Source: Hyphomicrobiales bacterium (GTDB taxonomy: Bacteria; Pseudomonadota; Alphaproteobacteria; Rhizobiales; Rhizobiaceae). Taken from it: 64,000 bases of DNA. Positions 8,714 through 17,800 of this stretch are shown piece after piece (the stretch's first letter is position 1; each line of letters begins with the position of its first letter). The notes beneath the pieces were generated by a model. The model saw only the letters and a list, made by a program, of their open reading frames with translations. It was not told the DNA's origin and ran no database searches. The stretch is taken from contig UCMT01000007.1 in assembly GCA_900473795.1 (NCBI GenBank), positions 62,001 to 126,000 of the forward strand, read 5' to 3'. Position numbers and translations under genes: made by a program.

Positions 8714-8809
8714 TGTTGAATCTCCTTCACCGTAGCATGCAGATTATAGCTGCTAGTCGATCAAAACCAGCCAGGCTATTTTCTGTGCCGACGAATAGGA
8801 GACTGCGGA

Positions 8810-9997
8810 ATGACCGTTGAACTGACAGTGGATGAAGCCCTTACAGCCGAGAGGGTATCGGCTCCATGGATGGCGGTGGTCTGCCTTTCACTGCTGACCT
8901 TCCTCCTGGTTGGACTGGAATTTATGCCAGTGAGCCTCCTGACCCCGATTGCCCGGGACCTGGGTATCTCAGAGGGTCAGGCCGGACAAGCCATCACCGT
9001 GTCGGGATTCTTCGCCGTGATTACCAGCCTTTTTGGCAACGCCATCCTGGCAAAGCTGGATCGAAAACTGGTCGTCCTGCTCTATACGGGTGTGCTCATC
9101 GTTTCGAGTTTGGCCGTAGCTGTGGCTCCCAACTTTTTTGTCTTCCTTGTTGGCCGAGCGTTGATTGGTATTTCGATTGGCGGCTTCTGGTCACTTTCGA
9201 CGGCAATTCTGGCACGACTGGCATCGGGACCTGACCTTCCCAAGGCTATCGCCTTGCTTCAAGGTGGCACGGCGTTGGCGCTCGTCCTCGCCGCACCGCT
9301 CGGTAGTTTCCTTGGCGGTCTGATCGGCTGGCGGAACACATTCTTGATCACGATGGCGGTGGGCGTTGCCGCACTCGTATGGCAAGTGGCCGTGCTTCCT
9401 AAGATGCCAGCAACCGCAGCCGTCTCTGTGCGCAGCATCTTTGGGTTGCTGCGCAACCGCACATTCGCACTTGGAATGGCGGCAACAAGCCTCGCATTCA
9501 TTGGTCAGAATTCGCTGTCGATCTACCTGCGTCCATTCCTCGAAAGCGTCACACGCGTCGAGTTGAACGGGCTTTCGATCATTCTTCTTGGACTAGGGAT
9601 CGGCGGAGTCGCCGGAACTTCCATCGTGGGGTTCGTCCTCCGGCGGCATCTCCCAGCATTGCTTATCGGACTGCCGGGGATGTTGGCAATCCTCGCCCTC
9701 CTACTGATCAGTTTTGGGCACTTCGTGGCAATCACGGCCGCTCTGATGGTATTGTGGGGATTTTTCACGGCCCCAATCCCGGTGGCCTGGAATACGTGGA
9801 TGGCCAAGATAATCCCCGACGAACTTGAAGCAGCTGGCGGATTGCAGGTGGCCTTGATCCAGTTTGCTATCGCTGGCGGCGCATTCGCAGGTGGAGCGCT
9901 GTTCGATCTGGCTGGCTGGTGGAGCGCCTTCCTGCTCGCCGCTATCCTCCTTGCGGGATCAGCCCTGCTCGCTGCGTTGGCGAGCCCCCGCACTTAA
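8810..9997 (+). CDS. MFS transporter, AraJ/DHA1-type drug or sugar efflux
   Basis: A 395-residue inner-membrane protein with twelve hydrophobic segments and a DHA1-like layout ([23 protein letters not shown] near residues 44-66, the loop 2 region [10 protein letters not shown]). The ribosome site AGGAG precedes the ATG. It is probably an exporter of a small metabolite or drug and is divergent from a LysR regulator. The SDR gene follows after 29 bp with its own ribosome site, suggesting one transcript. The substrate is not known. Confidence 0.85.
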   Translation: MTVELTVDEALTAERVSAPWMAVVCLSLLTFLLVGLEFMPVSLLTPIARDLGISEGQAGQAITVSGFFAVITSLFGNAILAKLDRKLVVLLYTGVLIVSSLAVAVAPNFFVFLVGRALIGISIGGFWSLSTAILARLASGPDLPKAIALLQGGTALALVLAAPLGSFLGGLIGWRNTFLITMAVGVAALVWQVAVLPKMPATAAVSVRSIFGLLRNRTFALGMAATSLAFIGQNSLSIYLRPFLESVTRVELNGLSIILLGLGIGGVAGTSIVGFVLRRHLPALLIGLPGMLAILALLLISFGHFVAITAALMVLWGFFTAPIPVAWNTWMAKIIPDELEAAGGLQVALIQFAIAGGAFAGGALFDLAGWWSAFLLAAILLAGSALLAALASPRT

Positions 9998-10026
9998 TCC
10001 TTCAGAACTCAGCAAAGGAGATCGTT

Positions 10027-10773
10027 ATGTCTCAAGGAATCGAAAACAAAGTCGTGGTGATCACGGGGGCAAGCAGCGGACTTGGCGAGGCCACGGCCCG
10101 CCATCTTGCCGAGCGAGGTGCCCTGATAGTCCTTGGTGCCCGCCGAAGTGATCGCATCGATGCGCTGGCAACGGAGCTGAACCAAAAAGGATACAAGGCT
10201 CTGGCCGTTCCAACCGACGTCACCGACAAGAACCAGGTCAAAAACCTCGTCGACACTGCGGTTCAGGAATATGGCCAAATCGACGTGATGTTAAACAACG
10301 CGGGTTTGATGCCGCTTGCCCCACTCGAACGTCTAAAGATCGACGAGTGGGATCGCATGATCGATGTCAACCTCAAAGGCGTGCTCTACGGCATCGCTGC
10401 GGCGCTGCCGTACATGAAGGCGCAGAAATCCGGGCACATCATCAACGTATCTTCCGTGTATGGCCATGTGGTCGATCCGGGTGCCGCCGTCTATTGCGCC
10501 ACCAAGTTCGCGGTTCGCGCCCTCTCGGAGGGACTGCGGAAAGAAGTGAAGCCGTACAATATCCGCACGACCATCATTTCACCCGGCGCGGTCAGCACTG
10601 AACTCCTGGAACACATCAGCGAAAAGGATATTCAAGCTGGCACGAAGGAGTTCGTTAGCAAGATCGCCGTCAGTGCAGAGACCTTCGCCCGCACCGTCGC
10701 ATTTGCCGTGAACGAGCCTGACGACGTCGACATCAATGAAATCCTGTTCCGACCAACCGCGCAGCCTGTCTGA
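10027..10773 (+). CDS. Short-chain dehydrogenase/reductase
   Basis: A 248-residue classical SDR. The NAD(P) motif [10 protein letters not shown] is at residues 13-22, NNAG at 90-93, the catalytic Ser around 142-143, and YxxxK at Tyr156/Lys160 (YCATK). The start chosen is the ATG at 10027 after AAAGGAG; the frame runs open upstream into the MFS gene but without a start signal. It is an oxidoreductase of the cytoplasm with unknown substrate, cotranscribed with the upstream MFS gene and probably with the cyclophilin-like gene after it. Confidence 0.9.
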   Translation: MSQGIENKVVVITGASSGLGEATARHLAERGALIVLGARRSDRIDALATELNQKGYKALAVPTDVTDKNQVKNLVDTAVQEYGQIDVMLNNAGLMPLAPLERLKIDEWDRMIDVNLKGVLYGIAAALPYMKAQKSGHIINVSSVYGHVVDPGAAVYCATKFAVRALSEGLRKEVKPYNIRTTIISPGAVSTELLEHISEKDIQAGTKEFVSKIAVSAETFARTVAFAVNEPDDVDINEILFRPTAQPV

Positions 10774-10787
10774 TTTGAGCCGTAGCT

Positions 10788-10934
10788 ATGTCTTCGAACT
10801 ACCCTTTGTTCAGTCGTCGAGCGGTTCTGGGCGGAGCCATGGCGGTCGCAGCCTTGCCCTTTGCGGCCAGCGGCCAGGAAGGACGCGATCCGGCCAGTCA
10901 AGAACCATCGGATGTCGATCAGAATGACCTTTAA
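10788..10934 (+). CDS. Tat-signal leader peptide, out of frame with the next gene
   Basis: A 48-codon frame starting MSSNYPLFSRRAVLGGAMAV: a textbook twin-arginine signal (SRRAVLGG), a hydrophobic stretch and an AxA-like site (FAASGQ), then a short acidic linker ending at TAA. It begins 14 bp after the SDR stop. The mature domain one expects to follow, a cyclophilin-like fold, is present immediately downstream but in a different frame and overlapping by 23 bp. So this is probably the 5' part of one exported protein, broken by a frameshift or a sequence error. Confidence 0.6.
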   Translation: MSSNYPLFSRRAVLGGAMAVAALPFAASGQEGRDPASQEPSDVDQNDL

Positions 10935-11256
10935 CAAACTGACCTTGACCGCGATGCTCTACGACAATCCGTCGGCTCGCGATTTCGCCTCCATGCATCC
11001 CTTGGACCTCAAGATCGAGGACTACGGTAGAAACGAGAAGATCGTTTACCTGCCTCGCAAACTCACCGAGGAAGGCAGTGGCCCGTTCGGAGACGAGCGG
11101 CCCGGCGACCTTTGTTATTTCAAGCCCTGGGGCAACTTGGCTCTGTTCTACGCCGACTACCGCTGGGACGGCTTGATCCGGCTCGGCCTCTTTGAGGATG
11201 GCTTCGACCCGTTGCTGGTGCGCGGCGAGTATCCGGTACGCATCGAGCACATCTGA
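10912..11256 (+). CDS. Cyclophilin-like fold protein (DUF-type small beta-barrel)
   Basis: A 114-residue protein from the ATG at 10912. It matches the small cyclophilin-like family: MTFNKLTLTAMLYDNPSARDF at the start, then EKIVYLPRKL, GDLCYFKPWGNLALFY and a C-terminal GLIRLG strand. Family members are often preceded by a Tat or Sec signal, and here such a signal lies just upstream in another frame (10788-10934). If the frame break is real, this protein either starts internally and stays in the cytoplasm or is not made. The function of the family is unclear. It belongs to the LysR-linked MFS-SDR unit. Confidence 0.75.
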   Translation: MSIRMTFNKLTLTAMLYDNPSARDFASMHPLDLKIEDYGRNEKIVYLPRKLTEEGSGPFGDERPGDLCYFKPWGNLALFYADYRWDGLIRLGLFEDGFDPLLVRGEYPVRIEHI

Positions 11257-11689
11257 CGATGGTGTGTCCGGCCCCAAGACTTCGATCTTTTTGTCCAAAC
11301 AGGAAGGACCCAACTTGATGAGAGACTGAAAACCGTCCCTATCACCTTCCATGGCGGCTTCCACCCGCGCTCTCTCCAAGGTTCTTGGCGCATGACGTCT
11401 TTGCAAAGCACTGATCGATGGCGGCCTCGTGAACATACCTTATGCCGGTCAGGTTTTATTTTCCCAAAGCGGCATAATTTCGGTCCATGCTATGAACCCG
11501 GCCCCTCCCTAACGCCGCTGATTTCGACGGTGATGTCCGGATCAATTACACTGCCAGTGGTCAGAGGATCGGCGCTTGGGGGACGATACGCGCTTCCCTC
11601 ACGGGAGGGCGCATGAACGCCCCGGTGGGCATTTGGACGGAACATTCCCCGCCCACAGTCAGTTTAGCATCATCGAATTCAAGAGGACG
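11257..11689. other. About 430 bp without a recognisable gene
   Basis: Short frames exist on both strands but none has a start signal, a known domain or convincing residue composition. The stretch may be decayed mobile-element DNA, but I cannot identify a family. Confidence 0.4.
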
Positions 11690-11905
11690 ATGCCATGGCT
11701 AGCCCCTGCAAGCCTGGACGCTATGGAAGCCCGGATAAAGGCCATCGAGGAGGGCCTGAAACCAAAGGCCACGCAGCTCAAGGAAGCGGTCGAGACGAAG
11801 GTCGAAAAGCTCCGCGATAAGTCTCCAACCACTCGCCGCAACTTCATGGAAATCTTCAACGCAACCGTACCTGATTCCGTCGAAGTTGGTGTGGTAGCCG
11901 AATGA
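11690..11905 (+). CDS. Small hypothetical, coiled-coil-like, possibly a fragment
   Basis: A 71-residue frame from an ATG with AGAGGA close upstream. Residues 9-45 (SLDAMEARIKAIEEGLKPK and on) have a charged, helical, coiled-coil-like pattern, which argues for former or present coding. There is no domain I can name. It lies alone between unrecognised DNA and a convergent LysR gene, so it could equally be a remnant of a longer gene. Confidence 0.35.
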   Translation: MPWLAPASLDAMEARIKAIEEGLKPKATQLKEAVETKVEKLRDKSPTTRRNFMEIFNATVPDSVEVGVVAE

Positions 11906-12083
11906 GAAAGAGGAATCTCGGGGAATGAGTGGCATCTTCCGGTCCCCTCCCCGCGGCGCGAACCGGCAGCCTGCCAAAAGGCGCTAACGCAATGGGCACT
12001 TTCGACCCATTGCTGCCGCTCGTCGATATCGCACGGGATTTCCGGTGCTGGCGGACATTCAACACGAATACAGGAAAGCGATC

Positions 12084-12995
12084 TCAGATCTCTTCCGCAG
12101 TCATTTCTTTTGCCAGTTCGCCGATCATTGAACGCAACCACCTGTGGGCTGGGTCGTGGCGGTAGCGAACGTGCCAAGCCATCTGCACTGGAAAAGTGCC
12201 GAGGTCGACCGGCGCCGGTAGTATCTTCAGGCGCGGATCCCGCTCAAGGCTGCGACAGATCAGTCTCGGCAGCGTTGCGCAGTAATCCGTGACGGCAAGC
12301 ATCTCTGGCACGGCCAGGAAGTGTGTGACAGAAACGGCAACCTCTCGCTTGAGGTTTTGTTGCCCCAATGCCTGGAAAAGGCCCGCCCGCAGCCGGCCCG
12401 GCGGGAGCACGTTCACGTGCTTGAGCCTTTCATACTGTTCTCGGGAAATACGGTCTCGAACCTCGGGATGGTCGGCACGCACCACGCAGGCGAGCCCATC
12501 GTCCAGAAGATGCTGGACAACCAGATTGTCCGGCGGATCGACGATCCGGCCAATCACCATGGCAGTCGTGCCGGAAATGACGCCAGTTTCAGCGAGATCG
12601 TTGCCAAATGCTGTCAGGCGGAGCTTGATCCCCGGCGCCAGCTCACGCGTCCTCGCGACGAGGGCTGGCATCAACACGAGCTCTACGTAGCTATTGGGGG
12701 CAAGCGTGAACATTCGGTCGGCATTTGCTGGCTGAAACTCCTGCTGGTTCAAGATGAGATCGTCCAACTGCGCCAACGCTGCTTCGATCGTTGGAGCGAT
12801 CTCCTCGGCCAGTTGCGTCGGCTTTATGCCGTACCTTTCCCGAATGAACAGCGGATCCCGCAGGGTATCGCGCAGGCGGTTCAACGAATTGGACAGCGCC
12901 GGCTGGGTGATGCCCAGTCGCGTTGCAGCCCGTGTCACGCTCCGCTCCTCCATCAGGGTCAGGAAAACCGGGAGCAGGTTCAGATCGTATCTCAT
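12084..12995 (-). CDS. LysR-family regulator (NodD/LinR-like subgroup)
   Basis: A 303-residue regulator starting MRYDLNLLPVFLTLMEERS. The helix-turn-helix is at about residues 20-45 (VTRAATRLGITQPALSNSL), with GIKPTQLAEEI typical of the NodD-like LysR subgroup. The start is set at the ATG at 12995 rather than a TTG one codon earlier; no strong ribosome site is visible. It is divergent from the DJ-1/PfpI gene, the likely target along with the GlcG-like gene. The inducer is unknown. Confidence 0.88.
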   Translation of the reverse strand: MRYDLNLLPVFLTLMEERSVTRAATRLGITQPALSNSLNRLRDTLRDPLFIRERYGIKPTQLAEEIAPTIEAALAQLDDLILNQQEFQPANADRMFTLAPNSYVELVLMPALVARTRELAPGIKLRLTAFGNDLAETGVISGTTAMVIGRIVDPPDNLVVQHLLDDGLACVVRADHPEVRDRISREQYERLKHVNVLPPGRLRAGLFQALGQQNLKREVAVSVTHFLAVPEMLAVTDYCATLPRLICRSLERDPRLKILPAPVDLGTFPVQMAWHVRYRHDPAHRWLRSMIGELAKEMTAEEI

Positions 12996-12997
12996 CA

Positions 12998-13021
12998 AGA
13001 TATAATCTCAGATGAATATCT
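12998..13021. promoter_or_regulatory. Candidate LysR binding site
   Basis: AGATAT-N12-ATATCT, a perfect 6-bp inverted repeat, lies in the AT-rich divergent promoter right at the LysR start. Its dyad with a T-N11-A-like core fits LysR autoregulatory sites. The imperfect repeats TATCTAAAAT and TTTCTAAAAT follow at 13017-13048. Confidence 0.4.
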
Positions 13022-13161
13022 AAAATCAAAGAAGTAAATTTCTAAAATATGTGGCAGGTGCCATTATTGGCTTGTCGACAGGCCGATGTGGCTGATCGAG
13101 CACAAAATCAACCGGCCACGACGCCTCATGGCGCGGCATCATCTGGCGAAAGGATCCAACG

Positions 13162-13860
13162 ATGAAAGTCCTCATGGTACTCACTTCCCACGACACTCTC
13201 GGCGACACCGGCAAGAAGACTGGCTTCTGGCTCGAGGAGCTGGCAGCGCCGTACTATGTCTTCAAGGACGCCGGCGCCGAGATCACCCTCGCCTCGCCGA
13301 AGGGCGGCCAGCCGCCGCTCGACCCGAAGAGCGACGAGCCGATGTTCCAGACCGACCTTACGCGGCGCTTCAGCGCTGACGAGGTTGCCAAGACGCAGCT
13401 CGCAGAAACTGTGCGCCTGGACAGCGTCGAGCAGATGGACTTCGATACGGTGTTCTATCCCGGCGGCCACGGCCCGCTGTGGGATCTGGCTGAGGATCCG
13501 AATTCGATCAAGCTGGTCGAATCCTTCATCGCGGCCGGCAAGACGATCGCTTTCGTTTGCCATGCACCGGGCGTCCTGCATCGCGTGACCAATCCCGACG
13601 GCAGCCCGTTTGTGCAGGGACGCTACGTCACCGGCTTCACCAACAGCGAGGAAGAGGCTGTCGGTCTCACGAAAGTCGTGCCGTTCCTGGTGGAGGACGA
13701 GCTCATCGGCCTCGGTGCGGTTTTCTCCAAGGTCAAGGACTGGGGCGTGCACACAGTGGTCGATGGCCAGCTCATCACCGGTCAGAACCCGGCGTCATCG
13801 GGTGAGGCAGCGGAGGCGCTGCTAGGCGCTTTGAGCCAGAGGAAGGCCAAGACCGCCTGA
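13162..13860 (+). CDS. DJ-1/PfpI-family protein (HchA-like glyoxalase III / class I GATase fold)
   Basis: A 232-residue cytoplasmic protein of the DJ-1/PfpI superfamily. The nucleophilic elbow is Cys133 followed by His134 (IAFVCHAPGVL), with an acidic residue near Glu26 (FWLEELAAPYYVF), the Cys-His-Glu set seen in glutathione-independent glyoxalases and related hydrolases. The size and the YPGGHGPLWDL motif (about 99-109) fit. Likely roles are methylglyoxal or aldehyde detoxification, or a stress chaperone/deglycase; not distinguishable here. It is divergent from a LysR regulator and followed by a GlcG-like gene. Confidence 0.85.
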   Translation: MKVLMVLTSHDTLGDTGKKTGFWLEELAAPYYVFKDAGAEITLASPKGGQPPLDPKSDEPMFQTDLTRRFSADEVAKTQLAETVRLDSVEQMDFDTVFYPGGHGPLWDLAEDPNSIKLVESFIAAGKTIAFVCHAPGVLHRVTNPDGSPFVQGRYVTGFTNSEEEAVGLTKVVPFLVEDELIGLGAVFSKVKDWGVHTVVDGQLITGQNPASSGEAAEALLGALSQRKAKTA

Positions 13861-13877
13861 GCGGACTGAAACAGCTT

Positions 13878-13909
13878 GATCTGCCGACGGCGAGTGTCGC
13901 CGGCAGATC
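13878..13909 (+). other. Strong hairpin between the DJ-1 and GlcG-like genes
   Basis: GATCTGCC pairs with GGCAGATC around an inner GCGA/TCGC stem, making a long imperfect hairpin. No U-tract follows, so it is more likely an RNA-stability or processing element than a terminator. Confidence 0.5.
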
Positions 13910-13932
13910 ATCTTCAGAAACTGGAGTTTATC

Positions 13933-14349
13933 ATGTCCACCACCACTCCAACGATATTGCTCTCGGACGCCCAACAGATGATCGACAGATCCATCGCCGC
14001 CGCGTGCGCGCTGAACGTTCCTTGCTCAATTGCCGTCGTCGACTCGTCTGGGCATCTGCTGTCCTTTGTTCGCCAAGACGGGGCGATGGCAGGGTCAGCG
14101 GCGCTTGCCATCGACAAGGCCTTTACCGCTCAGATCTTCAACAACCGGACGGACGCGCTGAATGCACTGGCCCAGCCTGGCGCCGAACTGTACGGCATCC
14201 AGCATTCGCATGGCGGAAGGGTTGTGGTTTTTGGAGGGGGCATTCCCATCCGATTTGAAGGGCGGACGATCGGCGCCATTGGCGTGAGAGGCGGCACCGT
14301 CGCGGAAGACATCGCCATCGCCGAGACCGGCTCGGCAGCCTCCTCGTAA
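13933..14349 (+). CDS. GlcG/HbpS family heme-binding-like protein
   Basis: A 138-residue protein of the GlcG/HbpS (DUF336) family. Typical elements: SIAVVDSSGHLLSFVRQDGAM near residues 33-53, then an alanine-rich helix with AFTAQIF, and a GGRVVVFGGGIPI loop followed by IGAIGVRGGT. Family members bind heme or act as small-molecule accessory proteins; the precise role is unknown. The start is the ATG at 13933; the frame is open upstream but contains the hairpin. It sits with the DJ-1 gene under the same LysR control. Confidence 0.85.
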   Translation: MSTTTPTILLSDAQQMIDRSIAAACALNVPCSIAVVDSSGHLLSFVRQDGAMAGSAALAIDKAFTAQIFNNRTDALNALAQPGAELYGIQHSHGGRVVVFGGGIPIRFEGRTIGAIGVRGGTVAEDIAIAETGSAASS

Positions 14350-14491
14350 TTTCCGGCGAGCGCCCGTCTCCGAAAAGAGCCCAGCGCCCTCGCTCAGTCA
14401 TCATCAACCACTCGCCGCGCTTCGAAGACTGGACAACCAGTCAACGGCTTCGCGCGTCCTGCAGTAGGTCATCAACCTCGGGAGAAAGCAA

Positions 14492-14647
14492 ATGAATGGA
14501 GCTGATTGCGATAAGGAAGACGACCGCAAATCCTCTGAATTGACCGTGGCGGTCGCCATCACCTGTATGGTGCTGGTCGCTATCGACCTGCGACCGGCCA
14601 TTGTGTCGATCGGTCCTCTTCTTAGGACGAGGGATTGTCGCTTTTGA
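14492..14647 (+). pseudogene. N-terminal fragment of a CynX/NimT-type MFS transporter
   Basis: From an ATG with GGGAG upstream, 51 codons read through a first membrane segment ending in AIDLRPAIVSIGPLL, the highly characteristic loop after helix 1 of CynX/NimT family transporters (ALNLRPAxxSxGPLL). The match stops at about position 14625 and a stop follows at 14645. The remaining eleven or so helices are missing, so the gene is truncated and dead. Confidence 0.7.
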
Positions 14648-14937
14648 CGCGGCAAACGAGGATGAGGCAAAGGCTCGGCTAGCGGACAGCGCGTTGCGGC
14701 GGGACCTGCATTTGTTCCAAAACCAAGGCCGTTCTCTTTGGGACGGTGTCTCGGAAATCCATTTGCGTGGAGCGCTCCCCCAAAGAGGCCGAAACCTGGC
14801 AAGCTAGCCGCGCGATGGCTGGCCGGTCGGGAGAGCCAGGCGATGACGAAGACTGGCGTGTCTTCCTGGTCCCAGTCGTCGACCCCTCGAGATTTGACGA
14901 TGACGAGGATGACGATGACCGAGACGATGGTGATTGA
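14627..14937 (+). pseudogene. Frameshifted, 5'-truncated fragment of a hypothetical rhizobial gene
   Basis: One frame gives IVAFDAANEDEAKARLADSA and SLWDGVSEIHLR up to about 14777. The sequence then continues in another frame as SPKEAETWQASRAM, then DDEDWRVFLVPVVDP and a strongly acidic tail (DDDEDDDDRDD). Together they read like one protein with a frame change near 14775. The 5' end is lost where the sequence joins the CynX fragment. The function of the parent family is unknown to me. Confidence 0.5.
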
Positions 14938-15374
14938 AGTTCAGGCCCGCGCCTTGCCATTCTGGTTCTACCTCTTCCGACCATCCTTGCGGTGCTTCCT
15001 CTCGTTTGCCTTGCGCAGGCGACCGCGGACGTACTTGCCATCTCAACGCGGTCCTGTAGCATGATCTTCTCGCGCCTTGCACCGACGGCCTCGCGGAGCT
15101 TTTGGAGGAGCACATAAGCGCTTGTACTGGACACGCAGCTTCCGGCAAGGGCAAGACCTTTGACGGCTGTGACGTCCCCCCAGATTGCCATGATGATTTT
15201 CTTGAAGGAGAGCTTTCGATTGGCGAATACCGTCTCCGGCGTCACCGAGAACTCCTGGCGGCTCGTGAAAAGTAAACAATTGACGGTTGCGCCAAAAGTT
15301 GCAGCCTTTAGAAGCGGTTGCCTTTTCGAACCGTGTGCTGCACGATGCCGTCGGCGCTATCGAGAGGTAGGGAC
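14938..15374. other. Gap upstream of ccoN with no recognised gene
   Basis: No convincing gene is seen. A minus-strand frame at 15191 starting MAIWGDVTAVKGLALAGSC could be a small remnant but has no recognised domain. The last 130 bp should hold the ccoN promoter. No good FNR/FixK box (TTGAT-N4-ATCAA) was found; the nearest, TTGACGGTTGCGCCAA at about 15280, has wrong spacing. Confidence 0.4.
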
Positions 15375-17027
15375 ATGGGACAGCTTACGACAGGTGAACG
15401 TGAGTTCGCATCCGTCATACTTCTGGTTCTGATGATTCTCGGCATCGCGATGGCGGCCGCCGGCCGCTTTGATCCGATGGGCGTCCACGGGGGCATGGTT
15501 TTCCTGTATTCTGGAGCGTTGCTCTGGTGGATTCTCACTTCGTTTTTCGGCAAGGAGCCGGATGCTTCGCGCTTTTCCAGCTATTATGACGATCCCATCA
15601 AGGTGGGGGTTGCCCTCACGTTGTTCTGGGCAGTTTTCGGGATGTTCATCGGCGTCTGGGCCGCGGCCCAGCTTGCATGGCCGAGCCTCAACTTCGATAC
15701 AGCCTGGTCAAGCTTCGGCCGGATACGGCCAGCCCACACGACGGGAGTGATCTTCGGCTTCGGCGGAAACGCGCTGATCGCAACATCATTCCATGTGGTG
15801 CAACGGACGTCGCGCGCCAGGCTGGCCGATCAATTGTCGCCCTGGTTCGTCATATTCGGCTACAACCTCTTCTGTCTGATCGCGGTCAGCGGGTATTTCA
15901 TGGGCGTCACCCAATCGAAGGAATACGCGGAAGCGGAATGGTACGCCGACATCTGGCTCGTGATCGTGTGGATCGCCTATTTCGTGCTTTTCGTGCGCAC
16001 GCTGGCACGGCGCAAGGAACCTCACATCTACGTCGCCAACTGGTATTACCTCGCCTTCATCCTCGTGGTGGCGATCCTCCACATCGTCAACAACCTCGCG
16101 GTGCCCGTCTCGCTCGGCAATGCGAAAAGCTACACGGTGTGGTCAGGCGTCCAGGACGCGATGGTGCAATGGTGGTATGGGCATAATGCGGTGGCGTTTT
16201 TCCTCACGGCAGGCTTCCTGGGAATGCTCTATTATTATCTGCCGATCCGTGCGCAGCGGCCGATCTTCTCCTATCGACTGTCCATCCTCAGCTTCTGGGG
16301 CATCACGTTCTTCTACATGTGGGCGGGGTCCCACCATCTCCATTACACCGCGCTGCCTCTCTGGGTGCAGAACCTCGGAATGACCTTCTCGGTGATGCTG
16401 CTCGTTCCGTCGTGGGCGTCGGCCGGAAACGCATTGCTAACGTTGAATGGGGCCTGGCACCGCGTCCGTGACGATGCCACGCTCCGCTTCATCATGATGG
16501 CAGCCTTCTTCTACGGGCTGTCGACGTTTGAAGGTTCTTTCATGGCGATCAGGCCCGTCAACTCACTGTCGCACTACACCGATTGGACAGTCGGACATGT
16601 TCACGCTGGCGCGCTGGGCTGGGTCGCCATGATCACTTTCGGATCGTTCTACACACTCGTTCCATCGATCTGGAAACGCGAACGTATGTATTCTTCGGCT
16701 CTGGTCGAAGTGCACTTCTGGTTGGCGGTCATAGGTACGCTGATCTACGTCTTCGCCATGTGGAATTCCGGTATCATCCAGGGGCTGATGTGGCGAACAT
16801 ATTCGCCCGACAACACCTTGGTATACTCGTTCGTCGACAGTCTGCTGGCGATGTATCCCTACTACATAGCGCGCGCCTTCGGAGGACTGCTGTTTCTGAT
16901 CGGAGCGATCGTGGCGAGTTTCAACATCTGGATGACCGTCCGGACGGTTCCCGTCGCCGTGCAGGCGTCTTCCGACGCACCGCTGCCCTCGGGCATCTAC
17001 GGTGCGACAACTTCTCCGGCGGAGTGA
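15375..17027 (+). CDS. ccoN: Cytochrome cbb3 oxidase subunit I
   Basis: A 550-residue catalytic subunit of the high-affinity cbb3-type heme-copper oxidase in the inner membrane, which reduces oxygen under microaerobic conditions. Twelve or more membrane helices are visible. Diagnostic motifs: RPAHTTGVIFGFG with the low-spin heme histidine, WWYGHNAVAFFLTAGFLGMLYYYLP (CuB ligand region), WAGSHHLHYTALP with the His pair, and HYTDWTVGHVHAGALGW with the heme-ligand histidines. The start is the ATG at 15375 after GAGAGG. It is the first gene of a tight ccoNOQP set (fixN in rhizobia), with only 3 bp to ccoO. Confidence 0.97.
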   Translation: MGQLTTGEREFASVILLVLMILGIAMAAAGRFDPMGVHGGMVFLYSGALLWWILTSFFGKEPDASRFSSYYDDPIKVGVALTLFWAVFGMFIGVWAAAQLAWPSLNFDTAWSSFGRIRPAHTTGVIFGFGGNALIATSFHVVQRTSRARLADQLSPWFVIFGYNLFCLIAVSGYFMGVTQSKEYAEAEWYADIWLVIVWIAYFVLFVRTLARRKEPHIYVANWYYLAFILVVAILHIVNNLAVPVSLGNAKSYTVWSGVQDAMVQWWYGHNAVAFFLTAGFLGMLYYYLPIRAQRPIFSYRLSILSFWGITFFYMWAGSHHLHYTALPLWVQNLGMTFSVMLLVPSWASAGNALLTLNGAWHRVRDDATLRFIMMAAFFYGLSTFEGSFMAIRPVNSLSHYTDWTVGHVHAGALGWVAMITFGSFYTLVPSIWKRERMYSSALVEVHFWLAVIGTLIYVFAMWNSGIIQGLMWRTYSPDNTLVYSFVDSLLAMYPYYIARAFGGLLFLIGAIVASFNIWMTVRTVPVAVQASSDAPLPSGIYGATTSPAE

Positions 17028-17030
17028 GTC

Positions 17031-17783
17031 ATGAGCGATCGTCTGCACGGAAAATTGGAACGCACGGCTGTCGGCTTCATGCTGGCCATTGTCGTGGCCG
17101 GGAGCGTGGGGGGCATCGTCGAGATCGCCCCGCTCTTCACGATCCACGAGACGGTTGAAGACGCCCCCGACATGAGGATCTACACTCCCCTCGAAGCGGC
17201 CGGCCGCGACATCTACGTCCGGGAAGGCTGCTATGCGTGCCACAGCCAGATGATCAGGACGTTGCGTGACGAGGTCGAGCGGTACGGCCCATATTCGCTT
17301 GCGGTCGAATCCAAGTACGACCATCCGATGTTGTGGGGGTCGAAGCGCACGGGACCCGATCTGGCGCGCATCGGTGGCAAGTATTCCGATCTTTGGCACG
17401 TGGCCCATCTGATCAATCCTCGTGACGTTGTTCCCGAATCCAACATGCCGTCCTACCGCTGGCTGGCGACGACCCAGCTTGAAATCTCCGATCTGGGCGG
17501 CCATCTCGCGGCATTAAGGGCCGTCGGGGTTCCCTACACGGAAGAGATGATCGCCAGTGCCGCCGCGGACGCCTACGGCCAGTCCAATCCGGACAGCGAC
17601 CAGTCCGCCGGCGTCACCGAACGCTATGGCGACGAGACGCAGGTATCGGCGTTCGACGGCGTCAAGAATACCGTCACCGAAATGGACGCCTTGGTCGCCT
17701 ATCTTCAGGTCGTCGGTCGGCTGACGAACGCTGCCTACGAGAACACCGCGGCACCCGAGCAGGTCCCGGACCCCAACAACTGA
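17031..17783 (+). CDS. ccoO: Cytochrome cbb3 oxidase subunit II (mono-heme cytochrome c)
   Basis: A 250-residue membrane-anchored cytochrome c with one N-terminal helix (GFMLAIVVAGSVGGIVEIAP) and a heme site CYACH (about residues 68-72), followed by the SQMIRTLRDEVERYGPYS motif of CcoO and an axial Met in SNMPSYRW. It passes electrons from CcoP to CcoN on the periplasmic side. It lies between ccoN and ccoQ with 3 and 17 bp spacing. It matches fixO of rhizobia in length and motifs. Confidence 0.97.
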   Translation: MSDRLHGKLERTAVGFMLAIVVAGSVGGIVEIAPLFTIHETVEDAPDMRIYTPLEAAGRDIYVREGCYACHSQMIRTLRDEVERYGPYSLAVESKYDHPMLWGSKRTGPDLARIGGKYSDLWHVAHLINPRDVVPESNMPSYRWLATTQLEISDLGGHLAALRAVGVPYTEEMIASAAADAYGQSNPDSDQSAGVTERYGDETQVSAFDGVKNTVTEMDALVAYLQVVGRLTNAAYENTAAPEQVPDPNN

Positions 17784-17800
17784 GTGCGAAGGGGATTGAC

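Noticed and set aside
14679-15245. Minus-strand frame starting MTPETVFANRKLSFKKI
   Set aside because: The second half is a Ser/Arg shadow of the acidic tail on the other strand; the first 60 residues have no recognised domain, so no gene is called.
15275-15295. TTGACGGTTGCGCCAA as a possible FixK/FNR box upstream of ccoN
   Set aside because: The half-sites are two bases too far apart and the inner bases do not match TTGAT-N4-ATCAA.
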